A stretch of 55,199 bases of DNA from the NCBI RefSeq assembly GCF_018614525.1, contig NZ_JAGGOL010000080.1, forward strand, positions 1 through 55,199, given 5' to 3'. How positions within the stretch are numbered: the stretch's first letter is position 1; each line of letters opens with the position of its first letter. Below, in pieces: positions 8,278 through 19,150 of the stretch. Both the position numbers and the translations under genes were made by a program. The notes under the pieces are model-generated. The model worked only from the letters and a program-made list of their open reading frames with translations, searched no databases and was not told where the DNA came from. The stretch is from Streptomyces sp. ISL-11. GTDB lineage: Bacteria > Actinomycetota > Actinomycetes > Streptomycetales > Streptomycetaceae.

Positions 8278-9114
8278 TCAGTTCGCATACTGACGGTTCC
8301 GTACGGCCGTCCAACGCTCCGTCAGCCGCTCGTACGCCTCGCCCGCCCGCGCCCCGTCCCCCTCGCGCAGCGCGGCGAGCCCCTCGGCCGTGTCGCCCGC
8401 GGAGTGGTCCTCGGCGAGGTCCGCCTCGGGCACCATGTGCACCAGACCGCCGTAGTCCAGCTCCACCAGGGAGCGCGGATGGAATTCCTCCAGCCACCGC
8501 CCCACGTCCACCAGGCCGTCGATCAGCGGGCCCTCGTCGATCGCGTCCTTGAGCGTCCGCAGGCCCCGCGCCACCCGGCGCCTGGCCTCCACCATGGGCG
8601 TGCGATAGCGCAGGACGAGCTCGCCCTCGCCCTTGCCGTACTCGCGCTCCTCGTCCGAGAAGAGGACGAACCAGCGCAGCGGCACCTGCCAGGTCGCCGT
8701 CCGGATCCACGGCCGGGCGTCGGGATTGCGCTCCAGCCAGTGCTCGTAGTCCACCTCCGCCTGGCGGCGCACCACCGGCGGCAGCGCGGCGTCCAGCACC
8801 GGGGCCGGCAGGCTCTCCGACAGCTCCTCCAGGGCGAGCCAGCCCCGCAGCCGGGTGCGCCAGGGGCAGACGCACAGCACGCCGTCGACGACCGTCACGA
8901 AGGCGTCGCCGCTCTCGTGCACCGGCACCGGCACCGCCGGGGTGGGCAGCAGGTCCGCGAGCGAGCGGCGGAGCTCCTCCTGGACGCCCGGGAGGGCCTC
9001 ACGGCGGGCATAGCGCTCCCAGTGTCCGCGTTCGGGTTCCGGAAACGCGCCCAGAGGTTCGTAGACCCGCAGATACGCCGCGTACGGGACAGTCACCGAT
9101 GACGCCGACCCCAC
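8278..9114 (-). CDS. Conserved actinobacterial protein of unknown function (278 aa)
   Basis: A soluble, acidic protein without signal peptide or TM segment. I recognise its position between bldC and vdh as conserved in Streptomyces but no catalytic motif is visible. The central region is rich in Trp and Glu/Arg (for example WLERNPDARPWIRTATWQVP), followed by a segment suggestive of helices. The GTG start at 9112-9114 is preceded by GGGAG at 5 nt spacing; a second in-frame GTG six codons later has a poorer site. It is divergent from vdh over 214 bp. Confidence 0.75.
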   Translation of the reverse strand: MGSASSVTVPYAAYLRVYEPLGAFPEPERGHWERYARREALPGVQEELRRSLADLLPTPAVPVPVHESGDAFVTVVDGVLCVCPWRTRLRGWLALEELSESLPAPVLDAALPPVVRRQAEVDYEHWLERNPDARPWIRTATWQVPLRWFVLFSDEEREYGKGEGELVLRYRTPMVEARRRVARGLRTLKDAIDEGPLIDGLVDVGRWLEEFHPRSLVELDYGGLVHMVPEADLAEDHSAGDTAEGLAALREGDGARAGEAYERLTERWTAVRNRQYAN

Positions 9115-9328
9115 ACTCGCTCCCTCACTCGCCCCTCAAACGGGAGGACATTCCAGAGAGTTCGCCGATCCCTCCCCAGTACCGACCAGATCGTCCCATG
9201 GCGCCGCACCCCGGGAGAGTGATCCTCGGCACGGGACCGATCGCGCGGCCCCGCAGGTCTTACCCTCGTGCCAACCGGCCCTCCACCACCCCCGGAGGGC
9301 GACCTCCGCGACTTATGGAGTCACCACA

Positions 9329-10471
9329 GTGACTGACGTACGTCCCTCCCCCAAGCACTCCGTGCAGGGGGGATCCCCAGAAGCTGACGGCGTGCTGCAC
9401 ACCTTGTTCCGGTCCGACCAGGGCGGCCATGAGCAGGTCGTGCTCTGCCAGGACCGCGAGACCGGCCTCCGGGCCGTGATCGCCATTCACTCCACCGCCC
9501 TGGGCCCGGCCCTCGGCGGCACGCGCTTCTACCCGTACGCCTCGGACGAGGCGGCGGTGCTCGACGCGCTCAACCTCGCCCGCGGCATGTCGTACAAGAA
9601 CGCCCTGGCGGGTCTCGATCACGGCGGCGGCAAGGCCGTGATCATAGGAAACCCGGACGAGATCAAGACTGAGCAACTCCTGCTCTCCTATGGCCGTTTC
9701 GTCGCCTCTCTCGGCGGCCGCTATGTCACCGCGTGCGACGTCGGCACGTACGTGCAGGACATGGACGTCGTCGCCCGCGAGAACCGCTGGACCACCGGCC
9801 GCTCCCCGGAGAACGGCGGCGCCGGCGACTCCTCCGTGCTCACCGCCTTCGGCGTCTTCCAGGGCATGCGCGCCGCCGCCCGGACGCAGTGGGGCGAGCC
9901 GACGCTGCGCGGCCGCCGGGTCGGTGTCGCGGGCGTCGGGAAGGTGGGCCACCACCTGGTGGAGCACCTGATCGAGGACGGCGCCGAGGTCGTCATCACG
10001 GACGTCCGCGCCGAGGCCGTCGAACGGATCATCGCCCGGCACCCCTCGGTGACCGCCGTGACCGACGCCGACGTCCTCGTGCGGACGCCGCTGGACGTCT
10101 ACGCTCCGTGCGCCCTCGGCGGCGCGCTGGACGACGACACCGTCGCCGCGCTGACCGCCACCGTGGTCTGCGGCGCGGCCAACAACCAGCTCGCCCATCC
10201 GGGTGTCGAGAAGGACCTCGCCGACCGCGGGATCCTCTACGCGCCGGACTACGTGGTGAACGCGGGCGGCGTCATCCAGGTCGCCGACGAACTCCACGGT
10301 TTCGATTTCGACCGCGCCAAGGCCAAGGCGACCAAGATTTACGACACGACTTTGGCCATATTTGATCGCGCCAAGGCGGACGGTATTCCGCCGGCCGCGG
10401 CGGCCGACCGGCTCGCCGAGCAGCGCATGGCGGAGGCCCGGAAGGCAGCCGCGGGCCGGCCGGGCCACTGA
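9329..10471 (+). CDS. vdh: Valine (branched-chain) dehydrogenase (380 aa)
   Basis: Glu/Leu/Phe/Val dehydrogenase family enzyme that oxidatively deaminates L-valine, leucine and isoleucine to 2-oxo acids with NAD+, feeding acyl-CoA precursors for fatty acids and polyketides. The Gly-rich substrate-binding segment GGTRFYPYASDEAAVLDAL is followed by the catalytic Lys of HGGGKAV near residue 102. The Rossmann nucleotide site GVAGVGKVGHH is near residue 205. The conserved C-terminal APDYVVNAGG motif is present. GTG start with GGAG 8 nt upstream. The gene is followed by a large hairpin, so it is monocistronic. Confidence 0.95.
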   Translation: MTDVRPSPKHSVQGGSPEADGVLHTLFRSDQGGHEQVVLCQDRETGLRAVIAIHSTALGPALGGTRFYPYASDEAAVLDALNLARGMSYKNALAGLDHGGGKAVIIGNPDEIKTEQLLLSYGRFVASLGGRYVTACDVGTYVQDMDVVARENRWTTGRSPENGGAGDSSVLTAFGVFQGMRAAARTQWGEPTLRGRRVGVAGVGKVGHHLVEHLIEDGAEVVITDVRAEAVERIIARHPSVTAVTDADVLVRTPLDVYAPCALGGALDDDTVAALTATVVCGAANNQLAHPGVEKDLADRGILYAPDYVVNAGGVIQVADELHGFDFDRAKAKATKIYDTTLAIFDRAKADGIPPAAAADRLAEQRMAEARKAAAGRPGH

Positions 10472-10559
10472 CCCGACCGGTCGGTACGGCTCGCCAGGGT
10501 ACGGGCGTGTACAGGCGGTACCCGGTCGTACGCTCGGTACCCGCACAGTGGTCTCTACA

Positions 10560-10613
10560 GACCCGCCGAGGAGACGATGAGGGAGAGATCCCTCACCACC
10601 TCCTCGGCGGGTC
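10560..10613 (+). terminator. Terminator of vdh
   Basis: Fourteen-base-pair outer stem GACCCGCCGAGGAG/CTCCTCGGCGGGTC enclosing an inner stem TGAGGGA/TCCCTCA, 88 bp after the vdh stop. Confidence 0.8.
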
Positions 10614-10838
10614 GGCGCACAAGACACGTTAAAATCGCAGCTGACCAGCGGGGACGGGGCTCCCCACGGGTTGTGCTGCGTGGCACGTCATGCGGGCGAC
10701 GTACCGTATGGCCGCGGAAGCAGGTACCGTTGAAGCCCTACAGGCCGGATCCTCACCGAGGGTCCGCTCTGACTCATGAACGTGAACGCGTGTCAAGACT
10801 CTGGGGCCGTCGAGCCCCGTCACTGAGGGGGTCGAGCC
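10614..10838 (+). promoter_or_regulatory. Leader and promoter region of the DUF3073 gene
   Basis: Remainder of the 367-bp gap after vdh. No gene seen. A small stem GGGGCCGTCGAGCCCC (about 10802-10817) lies just upstream of the GAGGGGG ribosome site. Promoter boxes cannot be assigned with confidence. Confidence 0.35.
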
Positions 10839-11096
10839 ATGGGGCGCGGCCGGGCCAAGGCCAAGCAGACAAAGGTCGCCCGCCAGCTGAAGTACAACAG
10901 CGGCGGGACCGATCTCTCACGTCTGGCCAATGAGCTGGGCGCATCGCCGACGAAGCAGCCGCTGCCAAGCGAGCCGCTCGAAAAGGACGATGAGCTGGAC
11001 GACGATCCGTACGCTCAGTACGCAGATCGTTACAACGATGAGGACGAGGACGAGCAATCGCCCGACCACTCCTCGACATATCGTCGCCGCGCTTGA
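10839..11096 (+). CDS. DUF3073 family protein (85 aa)
   Basis: Short highly charged actinobacterial protein. The N-terminus MGRGRAKAKQTKVARQLKY is strongly basic and the C-terminal half is very acidic (DDELDDDPYAQYADRYNDED), the pattern of DUF3073. No fold or function is established; the basic N-terminus suggests nucleic-acid or ribosome contact, which is inference only. ATG start with GAGGGGG about 7 nt upstream. Convergent with purM; a shared hairpin separates them. Confidence 0.9.
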   Translation: MGRGRAKAKQTKVARQLKYNSGGTDLSRLANELGASPTKQPLPSEPLEKDDELDDDPYAQYADRYNDEDEDEQSPDHSSTYRRRA

Positions 11097-11113
11097 CGCT
11101 GTAACTCCCACCG

Positions 11114-11144
11114 ACCCGGTCCAGGGCCCCGCCCCGGACCGGGT
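11114..11144. terminator. Bidirectional terminator between DUF3073 gene and purM
   Basis: ACCCGGTCC and GGACCGGGT, nine perfect base pairs around 13 nt, 17 bp after the DUF3073 stop and 20 bp after the purM stop on the opposite strand. Confidence 0.75.
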
Positions 11145-11164
11145 TCTGTGCTGCCCGGAAGGGC

Positions 11165-12262
11165 TCAGCCCGCGTGGTAGTCACCCGTCAGGGTCACCGC
11201 TTCGGCGTGGTCGCCGCGCTCGGTGATCCCACCCGCGACCCAGGCGTCCACGCCCCGGTCCGCGAAGGTGGCCAGCGCCACGTCCACGGATTCCTGCGGT
11301 ACGACCGCGATCATGCCGACGCCCATGTTCAGCGTCTTCTCCAGCTCCAGCCGCTCGACCCCGCCCAGCTTGCCGACCAGGTCGAAGACCGCGCCCGGCG
11401 TCCAGGTGGAGCGGTCGACCGTCGCGTGCAGCCCGGCCGGCATGACCCGGGCGAGGTTGTTGGCGAGGCCGCCGCCGGTGATGTGCGAGAAGGCGTGCAC
11501 CTCGGCCGTGCGGGTGAGGGCCAGGCAGTCCAACGAGTAGATCTTGGTGGGCTCCAAGAGCTCCTCGCCGAGCGTCCGGCCGAACTCCGGGACGTCCCGG
11601 TCCAGCGCCCAGCCGGCCCGGTCGAAGAGCACATGGCGGACGAGTGAGTACCCGTTCGAGTGAAGTCCGGACGAGGCCATCGCGATGACCGCGTCACCCG
11701 TACGGATGCGATCCGCGCCCAGTACCCGGTCGGCCTCGACGACACCCGTGCCGGCACCGGCCACGTCGAAGTCGTCGGCGGCCAGCAGCCCGGGGTGCTC
11801 GGCGGTCTCGCCGCCGACCAGCGCGCAGCCGGCCAGGACGCAGCCCTCGGCGATGCCCTTGACGATGGCGGCCACCCGTTCGGGGTAGACCTTGCCGACG
11901 CAGATGTAGTCGGTCATGAACAGCGGCTCGGCGCCGCAGACGACCAGGTCGTCGACGACCATGCCGACGAGGTCGTGGCCGATGGTGTCGTAGACACCCA
12001 TCCGGCGTGCGATGTCGACCTTCGTGCCGACCCCGTCCGTCGCGGAGGCGAGCAGCGGGCGCTCGTACCGCTTGAGCGCACTGGCGTCGAAGAGCCCGGC
12101 GAATCCGCCGAGGCCGCCGACGACCTCCGGGCGGGTGGCCTTCTTCACCCACTCCTTCATCAGCTCTACGGCGCGGTCGCCCGCTTCGATGTCGACGCCT
12201 GCGCTTGCGTAGCTGGCACCGGTGCCCGTGCGCGTAGCGTGCTCAGAAGACCCAGCAGACAT
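11165..12262 (-). CDS. purM: Phosphoribosylformylglycinamidine cyclo-ligase (AIR synthetase, 365 aa)
   Basis: Fifth step of purine synthesis: ATP-dependent closure of formylglycinamidine ribotide to aminoimidazole ribotide. Signatures include the N-terminal SYASAGVDIEAGDRAVELMK, the ATP-binding segment LASATDGVGTKVDIA, DLVGMVVDDLVVCGAEPLF and the C-terminal HITGGGLANNLARVMP. The frame can be extended 26 codons upstream, but the family begins near MSAGSSEHATRTGTGASYA, so I start at the ATG at 12260-12262. It lies 40 bp downstream of purF in the same direction and is likely co-transcribed with it, so the first committed enzyme and step five share one unit. Confidence 0.95.
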   Translation of the reverse strand: MSAGSSEHATRTGTGASYASAGVDIEAGDRAVELMKEWVKKATRPEVVGGLGGFAGLFDASALKRYERPLLASATDGVGTKVDIARRMGVYDTIGHDLVGMVVDDLVVCGAEPLFMTDYICVGKVYPERVAAIVKGIAEGCVLAGCALVGGETAEHPGLLAADDFDVAGAGTGVVEADRVLGADRIRTGDAVIAMASSGLHSNGYSLVRHVLFDRAGWALDRDVPEFGRTLGEELLEPTKIYSLDCLALTRTAEVHAFSHITGGGLANNLARVMPAGLHATVDRSTWTPGAVFDLVGKLGGVERLELEKTLNMGVGMIAVVPQESVDVALATFADRGVDAWVAGGITERGDHAEAVTLTGDYHAG

Positions 12263-12302
12263 GAGTTTGAGAACTTTCGTGTCGTTCGGTACTGCGGAGG
12301 CG

Positions 12303-13820
12303 TTACGGGCGACGGAGCGCGTCGGCGGCGTCCGTGCCACCGGCCAGCTCGGTCTCCAGAAGCTGCTTGCCCAGCAGCTCGGGGTCGGGCAGCGGCATGG
12401 GGTACTCGCCGTCGAAGCACGCGCGGCACAGATTCGGCTTGGCGATGGTGGTCGCCTCGATCATGCCGTCAAGAGAGATGTACGCCAGGGAGTCCGCGCC
12501 CAGCGACTTGCCGATCTCCTCGACGGTCATGCCGTTGGCGATCAGCTCGGCGCGGGTGGCGAAGTCGATGCCGAAGAAGCACGGCCACTTCACCGGCGGC
12601 GACGAGATCCGCACGTGCACCTCGGCGGCTCCGGCCTCGCGCAGCATCCGCACCAGGGCGCGCTGGGTGTTGCCGCGCACGATGGAGTCGTCGACGACGA
12701 CCAGGCGCTTGCCCTGGATGACGTCCTTGAGCGGATTGAGCTTGAGCCGGATGCCCAGCTGGCGAATGGTCTGGCTCGGCTGGATGAAGGTCCGGCCGAC
12801 GTAGGAGTTCTTCACCAAGCCGGTGCCGTACGGAATACCGCTGGCCTCGGCGTAACCGACGGCGGCCGGCGTGCCGGACTCCGGGGTCGGTATCACCAGG
12901 TCGGCCTCGACCGGGGCCTCGGCGGCGAGCTTGCGGCCCATCTCCACGCGGGAGAGGTAGACGTTGCGGCCCGCGATGTCGGTGTCGGGGCGCGCCAGGT
13001 AGACGTACTCGAAGACACAGCCCTTGGGCCTGGCCTCGGCGAACCGGGAGGTCCGCAGGCCGTTCTCGTCGATGGCGATGAGCTCACCGGGCTCGACCTC
13101 GCGGACGAAGGAGGCGCCGCAGATGTCGAGGGCGGCGGTCTCGGAGGCCACCACCCAGCCGCGCTCCAGCCGGCCCAGGACCAGCGGGCGGATGCCCTGC
13201 GGGTCACGGGCGGCGTACAGGGTGTGCTCGTTCATGAAGACGAGGCAGAAGGCGCCCTGGACGTCCGGAAGGACCTTGGTGGCCGCTTCCTCGATGGTCA
13301 GCGGCTTGCCTTCGGCATCGGTCTGACCCGCGAGCAGGGCGGTGACCAGGTCGGTGTCATTGGTCGCCGCGACCTGGTTGGCACGGCCGTTCTCCCGGGG
13401 GAGAGCCGCGACCATCTCGGCCAGTTCGGCGGTGTTGACCAGGTTGCCGTTGTGACCCAGCGCGATCGAGCCGTTGGCGGTCGCCCGGAAGGTCGGCTGG
13501 GCGTTCTCCCACACCGACGCTCCGGTGGTGGAGTAGCGGGCGTGACCGACCGCGATATGGCCCTGGAGGGAGCCGAGGGAGGTTTCGTCGAAGACTTGGG
13601 AGACCAGTCCCATGTCCTTGAAGACGAGGATCTGGGAGCCGTTGCTCACTGCGATGCCCGCGGACTCCTGTCCACGGTGCTGCAGGGCATACAACCCGAA
13701 ATAGGTGAGCTTGGCGACCTCTTCACCCGGAGCCCAGACACCGAAGACGCCGCAAGCGTCCTGGGGGCCCTTTTCGCCGGGGAGCAGGTCGTGGTTGAGT
13801 CGTCCATCACCACGAGGCAC
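12303..13820 (-). CDS. purF: Amidophosphoribosyltransferase (505 aa)
   Basis: First committed enzyme of purine synthesis, making phosphoribosylamine from PRPP and glutamine. The N-terminal Ntn glutaminase domain starts with a 22-residue propeptide and the nucleophile Cys23 in QDACGVFGVW. The PRTase domain carries the PRPP loop RLVVVDDSIVRGNT near residue 370. Cys residues near the C-terminus (NLCRACFDGEYP) and upstream suggest the Fe-S-containing Bacillus-type enzyme. Feedback inhibition by AMP/GMP is the family norm. Start ATG at 13818-13820. purM follows 40 bp downstream. Confidence 0.96.
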   Translation of the reverse strand: MPRGDGRLNHDLLPGEKGPQDACGVFGVWAPGEEVAKLTYFGLYALQHRGQESAGIAVSNGSQILVFKDMGLVSQVFDETSLGSLQGHIAVGHARYSTTGASVWENAQPTFRATANGSIALGHNGNLVNTAELAEMVAALPRENGRANQVAATNDTDLVTALLAGQTDAEGKPLTIEEAATKVLPDVQGAFCLVFMNEHTLYAARDPQGIRPLVLGRLERGWVVASETAALDICGASFVREVEPGELIAIDENGLRTSRFAEARPKGCVFEYVYLARPDTDIAGRNVYLSRVEMGRKLAAEAPVEADLVIPTPESGTPAAVGYAEASGIPYGTGLVKNSYVGRTFIQPSQTIRQLGIRLKLNPLKDVIQGKRLVVVDDSIVRGNTQRALVRMLREAGAAEVHVRISSPPVKWPCFFGIDFATRAELIANGMTVEEIGKSLGADSLAYISLDGMIEATTIAKPNLCRACFDGEYPMPLPDPELLGKQLLETELAGGTDAADALRRP

Positions 13821-13924
13821 ATGTCGAGTCTATGGCAGGTACGAGGTTCATCCGAACCGGGGACGACCGGGAATTCCTCACACCACGCACAGCCACTCGG
13901 CGCGTACAGCGAATCACCCTTTAC

Positions 13925-14731
13925 TCATATGAGCAGCGGTAGTTGCGCGGAAAGGTCCGCGCGCTCACCACTGGCGGCGACGGCCGCTTGATCCACGGCC
14001 GTGGCCCAGTCCGTACGCCCGGTGGCGAGGCGGAGCCAGGTGAGGGGATCGGTCTCCACCACGTTGGGCGGGGTACCGCGGGTGTGTTTGGGCCCGGCGA
14101 CGCACTGCACGACCGCGAAGGGCGGGATACGGACCTCCACGGAACCGCCGGGGGCCTTGGCCGCGAGCGCGTCGGCGAGCAGGCGGGTGACGGTGGCCAG
14201 GGCCTGCCGGCCGTGGGGCACGGGGGCGCCGGTGGCGGCGGCCAGGTCCTCGGCGTGGAGCACGGTCGTCAGCAGTCGCGCCAGCAGGAAATCGGTCACG
14301 GTGAGGGTGCCCGCGGGTGTCGTGACCGCGGCAGCACTGTGGGGGTCGTCGAGTGCGGCGGTCAGACGGGCCGCGGCGTCGTCCACGCGCGCGTGGAGGG
14401 GCTGTTCGGGGATTTCGGGGGCCTCGGCGGGCGCGTCGTCCGGAAGGCCTGCTGCCAGGTACTCATGGATGCCGGTGTCGGCCTTGGCGGGCGCGGAATC
14501 CGCGACGAGACGGCCGGCGGCCGCCTCCATGTCGCCGGCGAGGCGAAGAATCAGCTCACGGGCCGTGGGCGCCCCCGCACGAGGACGCCGGGCCAACAGG
14601 TCCGCCGCCTCGGGTGTGGCGCACAGAGCGCTCACGAGACCCCGTACGACCGCCATCTCGCCCGTCAGGGCGGCGCGCACCTTGGCGGGGTCGTAACTGC
14701 GGCTGCGGGGTCTGCGCGGGGCGGGAGGCAT
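13925..14731 (-). CDS. Sterol carrier family / maleylpyruvate isomerase-like protein (268 aa)
   Basis: Actinobacterial protein of the DinB-like, mycothiol-dependent maleylpyruvate isomerase superfamily with a C-terminal SCP2-like part. The N-terminal helical bundle spans about residues 15-190 (ALTGEMAVVRGLVSALCATP; LLTTVLHAEDLAAATG), and the C-terminal domain includes VEVRIPPFAVVQCVAG and WLRLATGRTDWATA. The family may bind mycothiol or a lipid; the reaction is unknown. The ATG at 14729-14731 follows a GGGTCGGGCC-rich stretch with no clear ribosome site. It is 104 bp upstream of purF, in the same direction, and may be transcribed with it. Confidence 0.8.
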   Translation of the reverse strand: MPPAPRRPRSRSYDPAKVRAALTGEMAVVRGLVSALCATPEAADLLARRPRAGAPTARELILRLAGDMEAAAGRLVADSAPAKADTGIHEYLAAGLPDDAPAEAPEIPEQPLHARVDDAAARLTAALDDPHSAAAVTTPAGTLTVTDFLLARLLTTVLHAEDLAAATGAPVPHGRQALATVTRLLADALAAKAPGGSVEVRIPPFAVVQCVAGPKHTRGTPPNVVETDPLTWLRLATGRTDWATAVDQAAVAASGERADLSAQLPLLI

Positions 14732-14807
14732 GGCCCGACCCTAATCCGCGCCGCCGCGCCCGGCCAGGAAGGCGTGCGGAGGTACGGGGTCTTGGCCCCC
14801 TGGGGCT

Positions 14808-15018
14808 GTGTCGTGCGCACGACCGCTGCGCGGTGGTGTCCGTGGTGTCCTCAAGCGCCGGACGGGCTGCTGTGCTGTGTCCTCAAGCGCCGGACGGGCT
14901 GAAGCGGCTGAGCTCAGCCGAATCAAACCCGTCCGGCGTTTGAGGACGCGCCCGCAGGGCGCTCGCCGCCGCAGGCGGCAACGACGGCCCGCGGCCGAAG
15001 ACACCCGCCGGACACGGC

Positions 15019-15021
<3 letters not shown>
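14808..15021 (+). repeat. Dispersed palindrome-rich repeat, copy A
   Basis: About 210 bp between the sterol-carrier gene and purL. Modules in order: GTGCGCACGACCGCTGCGCGG, CCTCAAGCGCCGGACGGGCT (twice), TGAGCTCAGCC, CCGTCCGGCGTTTGAGGACG, CGCCCGCAGGGCG, GCCGCCGCAGGCGGCAA, then CCCGCCGGACACGGC ending in the purL stop codon. Copies B (45560-45781, inverted) and C (50029-50229) have the same order. The halves are complementary, so the RNA would fold into a large hairpin. Confidence 0.85.
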
Positions 15022-17264
<2,243 letters not shown>

Positions 17265-17268
<4 letters not shown>

Positions 17269-17945
17269 GCGTTGACCAGCTTCTTCAGGATCGAGGTGAA
17301 GAATCCGAGCCCGTCGGTGCGACCGGTGCCCACGAGGGGCTCGACGGCGTGCTCGGGGTGGGGCATCAGGCCGACGACGTTGCCGGCGGCGTTGGTGATG
17401 CCGGCGATGTCGCGGAGCGAGCCGTTGGGGTTGCCGTCCAGGTAGCGGAACGCGACCCGGCCCTCGGCCTCCAGCTCGTCGAGGGTGCGCTCGTCGGCCA
17501 CGTAGCGGCCGTCGATGTTCTTCAGCGGGATGGAGATCTCCTGGCCCGCCTCGTAGTCGGAGGTCCAGGCGGTGTCCGCGTTCTCGACCCGCAGTCCCTG
17601 CTCGCGGCAGATGAAGTGCAGGTGGTTGTTGCGGAGCATCGCCCCGGGCAGCAGGTGGGTCTCGGTGAGGACCTGGAAGCCGTTGCAGATGCCGAGGACG
17701 GGCAGTCCCTCGCGGGCGCCCTCGATGACCTTCTCCATCACGGGCGAGAAGCGGGAAATGGCGCCCGCCCTCAGATAGTCGCCATAGGAGAAGCCGCCGG
17801 GCAGGACCACGGCGTCGACCTGGCGCAGGTCTTTGTCGCGGTGCCACAGCGAAACAGGTTCGAGTCCGGCGATCCGGACGGCGCGCTGGGTGTCGCGGTC
17901 GTCCAGGGTGCCGGGAAACGTGATGACCCCTACACGAACGGTCAC
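17265..17945 (-). CDS. purQ: FGAM synthase glutaminase subunit PurQ (226 aa)
   Basis: Class I glutamine amidotransferase supplying ammonia to PurL. The nucleophile Cys lies in LPVLGICNGFQVLTE near residue 88, and the catalytic His-x-Glu pair appears as MPHPEHAVEP near residue 200. N-terminus VRVGVITFPGTLDDRDTQRA is typical. The GTG start at 17943-17945 overlaps the purS stop by 4 nt (GTGA), and its own stop overlaps the purL ATG, so purS-purQ-purL are translated as a coupled set. Confidence 0.97.
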
Positions 17946-18196
17946 TGTGCTTCTCCGTCGACCTTCACGGTGAAGTCCTCGATCACGGTGTTGGCGAGAA
18001 ACGTTTCCGCCATCTCATGGATACGGGCGAGGGCGGCGGCGTCGACCGGTCCCTCCACCTCGAGTTCAAAGCGCTTGCCCTGACGGACGTCGGCGATCCC
18101 CTCGAAACCCAGGCGTGGCAGCGCGCGCTGCACCGCCTGTCCCTGCGGGTCGAGGATCTCCGGCTTGAGCATGACGTCGACTACGACGCGTGCCAC
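17942..18196 (-). CDS. purS: FGAM synthase subunit PurS (84 aa)
   Basis: Small bridging subunit that holds PurQ and PurL together. The sequence MARVVVDVMLKPEILDPQGQ through FLANTVIEDFTVKV is the whole PurS family. Two in-frame GTG codons exist (18202 and 18196); I choose 18196 because GGGAG (18202-18206) then sits 5 nt upstream, whereas it would overlap the first. First gene of the purSQL operon; it faces the lsr2-like gene across an AT-rich divergent promoter region. Confidence 0.95.
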   Translation of the reverse strand: MARVVVDVMLKPEILDPQGQAVQRALPRLGFEGIADVRQGKRFELEVEGPVDAAALARIHEMAETFLANTVIEDFTVKVDGEAQ

Positions 18197-18512
18197 TGGC
18201 ACTCCCGGTGGTGTGGTGCGTGAGCTGAAGCGGTGAAGCCAGCGTACAGTCCCAAAAAATCTACGCGCATAGATATGTTGGCCCTTCTGTCACGTTTACG
18301 CATCGGCCCGGTAAGAACGCATGGAAAATCCCGGGAAAAAGGTGCGGTCCTGATTGCCAGGAGCCACGCGGACGCAATTAACTGGGCTTCACTTTTCAAT
18401 GCCCTTCGATGTACAAATGAATAATCATTGCTCCGGAACATCTCCGGGACATCCGGAACCCTTGCGTCTCCGCAGTTCACCGCGGCGATGCCCGGCCGAA
18501 AGGACCGAATTC
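18197..18512. promoter_or_regulatory. Divergent promoter region of purSQL and lsr2-like gene
   Basis: 316 bp, notably AT-richer than its surroundings. It includes an inverted repeat ATCTACGCGCATAGAT (18259-18274; arms ATCTA/TAGAT), about 63 bp upstream of purS, which may be an operator, and repeats of CCGGAACATCTCCGGGACAT near 18431-18452 on the lsr2 side. No gene seen. Boxes cannot be assigned with confidence. Confidence 0.5.
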
Positions 18513-18830
18513 GTGGCACAGCGCGTAGTGGTCACACTCTCCGACGACATCGACGGCGGGGCAGCCGCGGAGACGGTTTCCTTCGGCCTCGACGGCAAGT
18601 CGTACGAGATCGACCTGAACACTGCCAATGCGAAGAAACTGCGGGGCGTCCTCGCGCCTTACCTGGCGGCCGGCCGCAAGCAGTCGCGCTCCGGCAAGGT
18701 CTACCGCCACACCTCCGTCGCACCCGATCCGTCGGCGGTGCGCGCCTGGGCCCGCTCGCACGGCATGGACGTGCCCCCGCGCGGCCGGATCCCCAAGCGG
18801 GTCTACGAGGCGTTCAACGCGGCGGACTGA
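18513..18830 (+). CDS. Lsr2-family nucleoid-associated protein (105 aa)
   Basis: H-NS-like xenogeneic silencer of actinomycetes. The N-terminal dimerisation region MAQRVVVTLSDDIDGG and ETVSFGLDGKSYEIDLN is followed by the linker and the C-terminal DNA-binding domain VRAWARSHGMDVPPRGRIPK, where RGR is the AT-hook-like motif inserted in the AT-rich minor groove. Streptomyces carry two paralogues; the position next to purSQL matches the one called LsrL in S. coelicolor, from memory. GTG start at 18513 with AAAGGA 8 nt upstream; longer upstream frames lack similarity. Confidence 0.95.
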   Translation: MAQRVVVTLSDDIDGGAAAETVSFGLDGKSYEIDLNTANAKKLRGVLAPYLAAGRKQSRSGKVYRHTSVAPDPSAVRAWARSHGMDVPPRGRIPKRVYEAFNAAD

Positions 18831-18947
18831 GGCCGTGGCAGTACCGCGGCGGGGGTGCGGTGCGGCAGCGGCGGAACCGCTGTGCGGCCGCGGCGGGGCC
18901 GCGAGGAGGTCGCGGCGCGGGCCGGCCCGGGCCCCCGCGGAGCGGAG

Positions 18948-18978
18948 TTGGCAAACGGCCCTGGTGATCAGCTAGAGT
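18948..18978 (+). promoter_or_regulatory. Putative promoter of tRNA-Gly(UCC) pair
   Basis: TTGGCA (18948-18953) and TAGAGT (18973-18978), 19-bp spacer, 53 bp upstream of the first tRNA. A further TAGAGT at 19256-19261 precedes tRNA-Gly(GCC). Confidence 0.5.
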
Positions 18979-19031
18979 CTGGATCACGCCGAGGGGCACG
19001 GACGGGAAACCGGCCGGGACTTCGGGGTCAT

Positions 19032-19103
19032 GCGGGTGTAGCTCAGTAGTAGAGCGCCCCCTTTCCAAGGGGGAGGCGCAGTGTGCGATTCCTGTCACCC
19101 GCT
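19032..19103 (+). tRNA. tRNA-Gly (UCC), copy 1, with non-canonical D and T arms
   Basis: 72 nt. Acceptor GCGGGTG/CACCCGC, D stem GCTC/GAGC, anticodon stem CCCCC/GGGGG with loop TTTCCAA (TCC), discriminator T. The D loop reads AGTAGTA, so the invariant G18-G19 pair is lost. In the T arm the GTTC element is replaced by GTGC (19083-19086), and only about four weak pairs form (GCAG 19078-19081 with CTGT 19092-19095). Neighbouring tRNA-Gly(GCC) is canonical. Confidence 0.9.
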
Positions 19104-19113
19104 CTGATCGCTT

Positions 19114-19137
19114 CTTGGTCCACGTTTGTGGACCAAG
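19114..19137 (+). other. Hairpin between the two tRNA-Gly(UCC) genes
   Basis: CTTGGTCCAC and GTGGACCAAG, ten perfect pairs around GTTT. Either a processing signal in a joint precursor or a partial terminator. Confidence 0.6.
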
Positions 19138-19150
19138 GTCGGTGATCCAT

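Noticed and set aside
17269..17847. Extended purL reading frame upstream of the ATG
   Set aside because: It overlaps purQ in another frame and the translated sequence is not PurL-like; the 4-nt ATGA overlap gives the real start.
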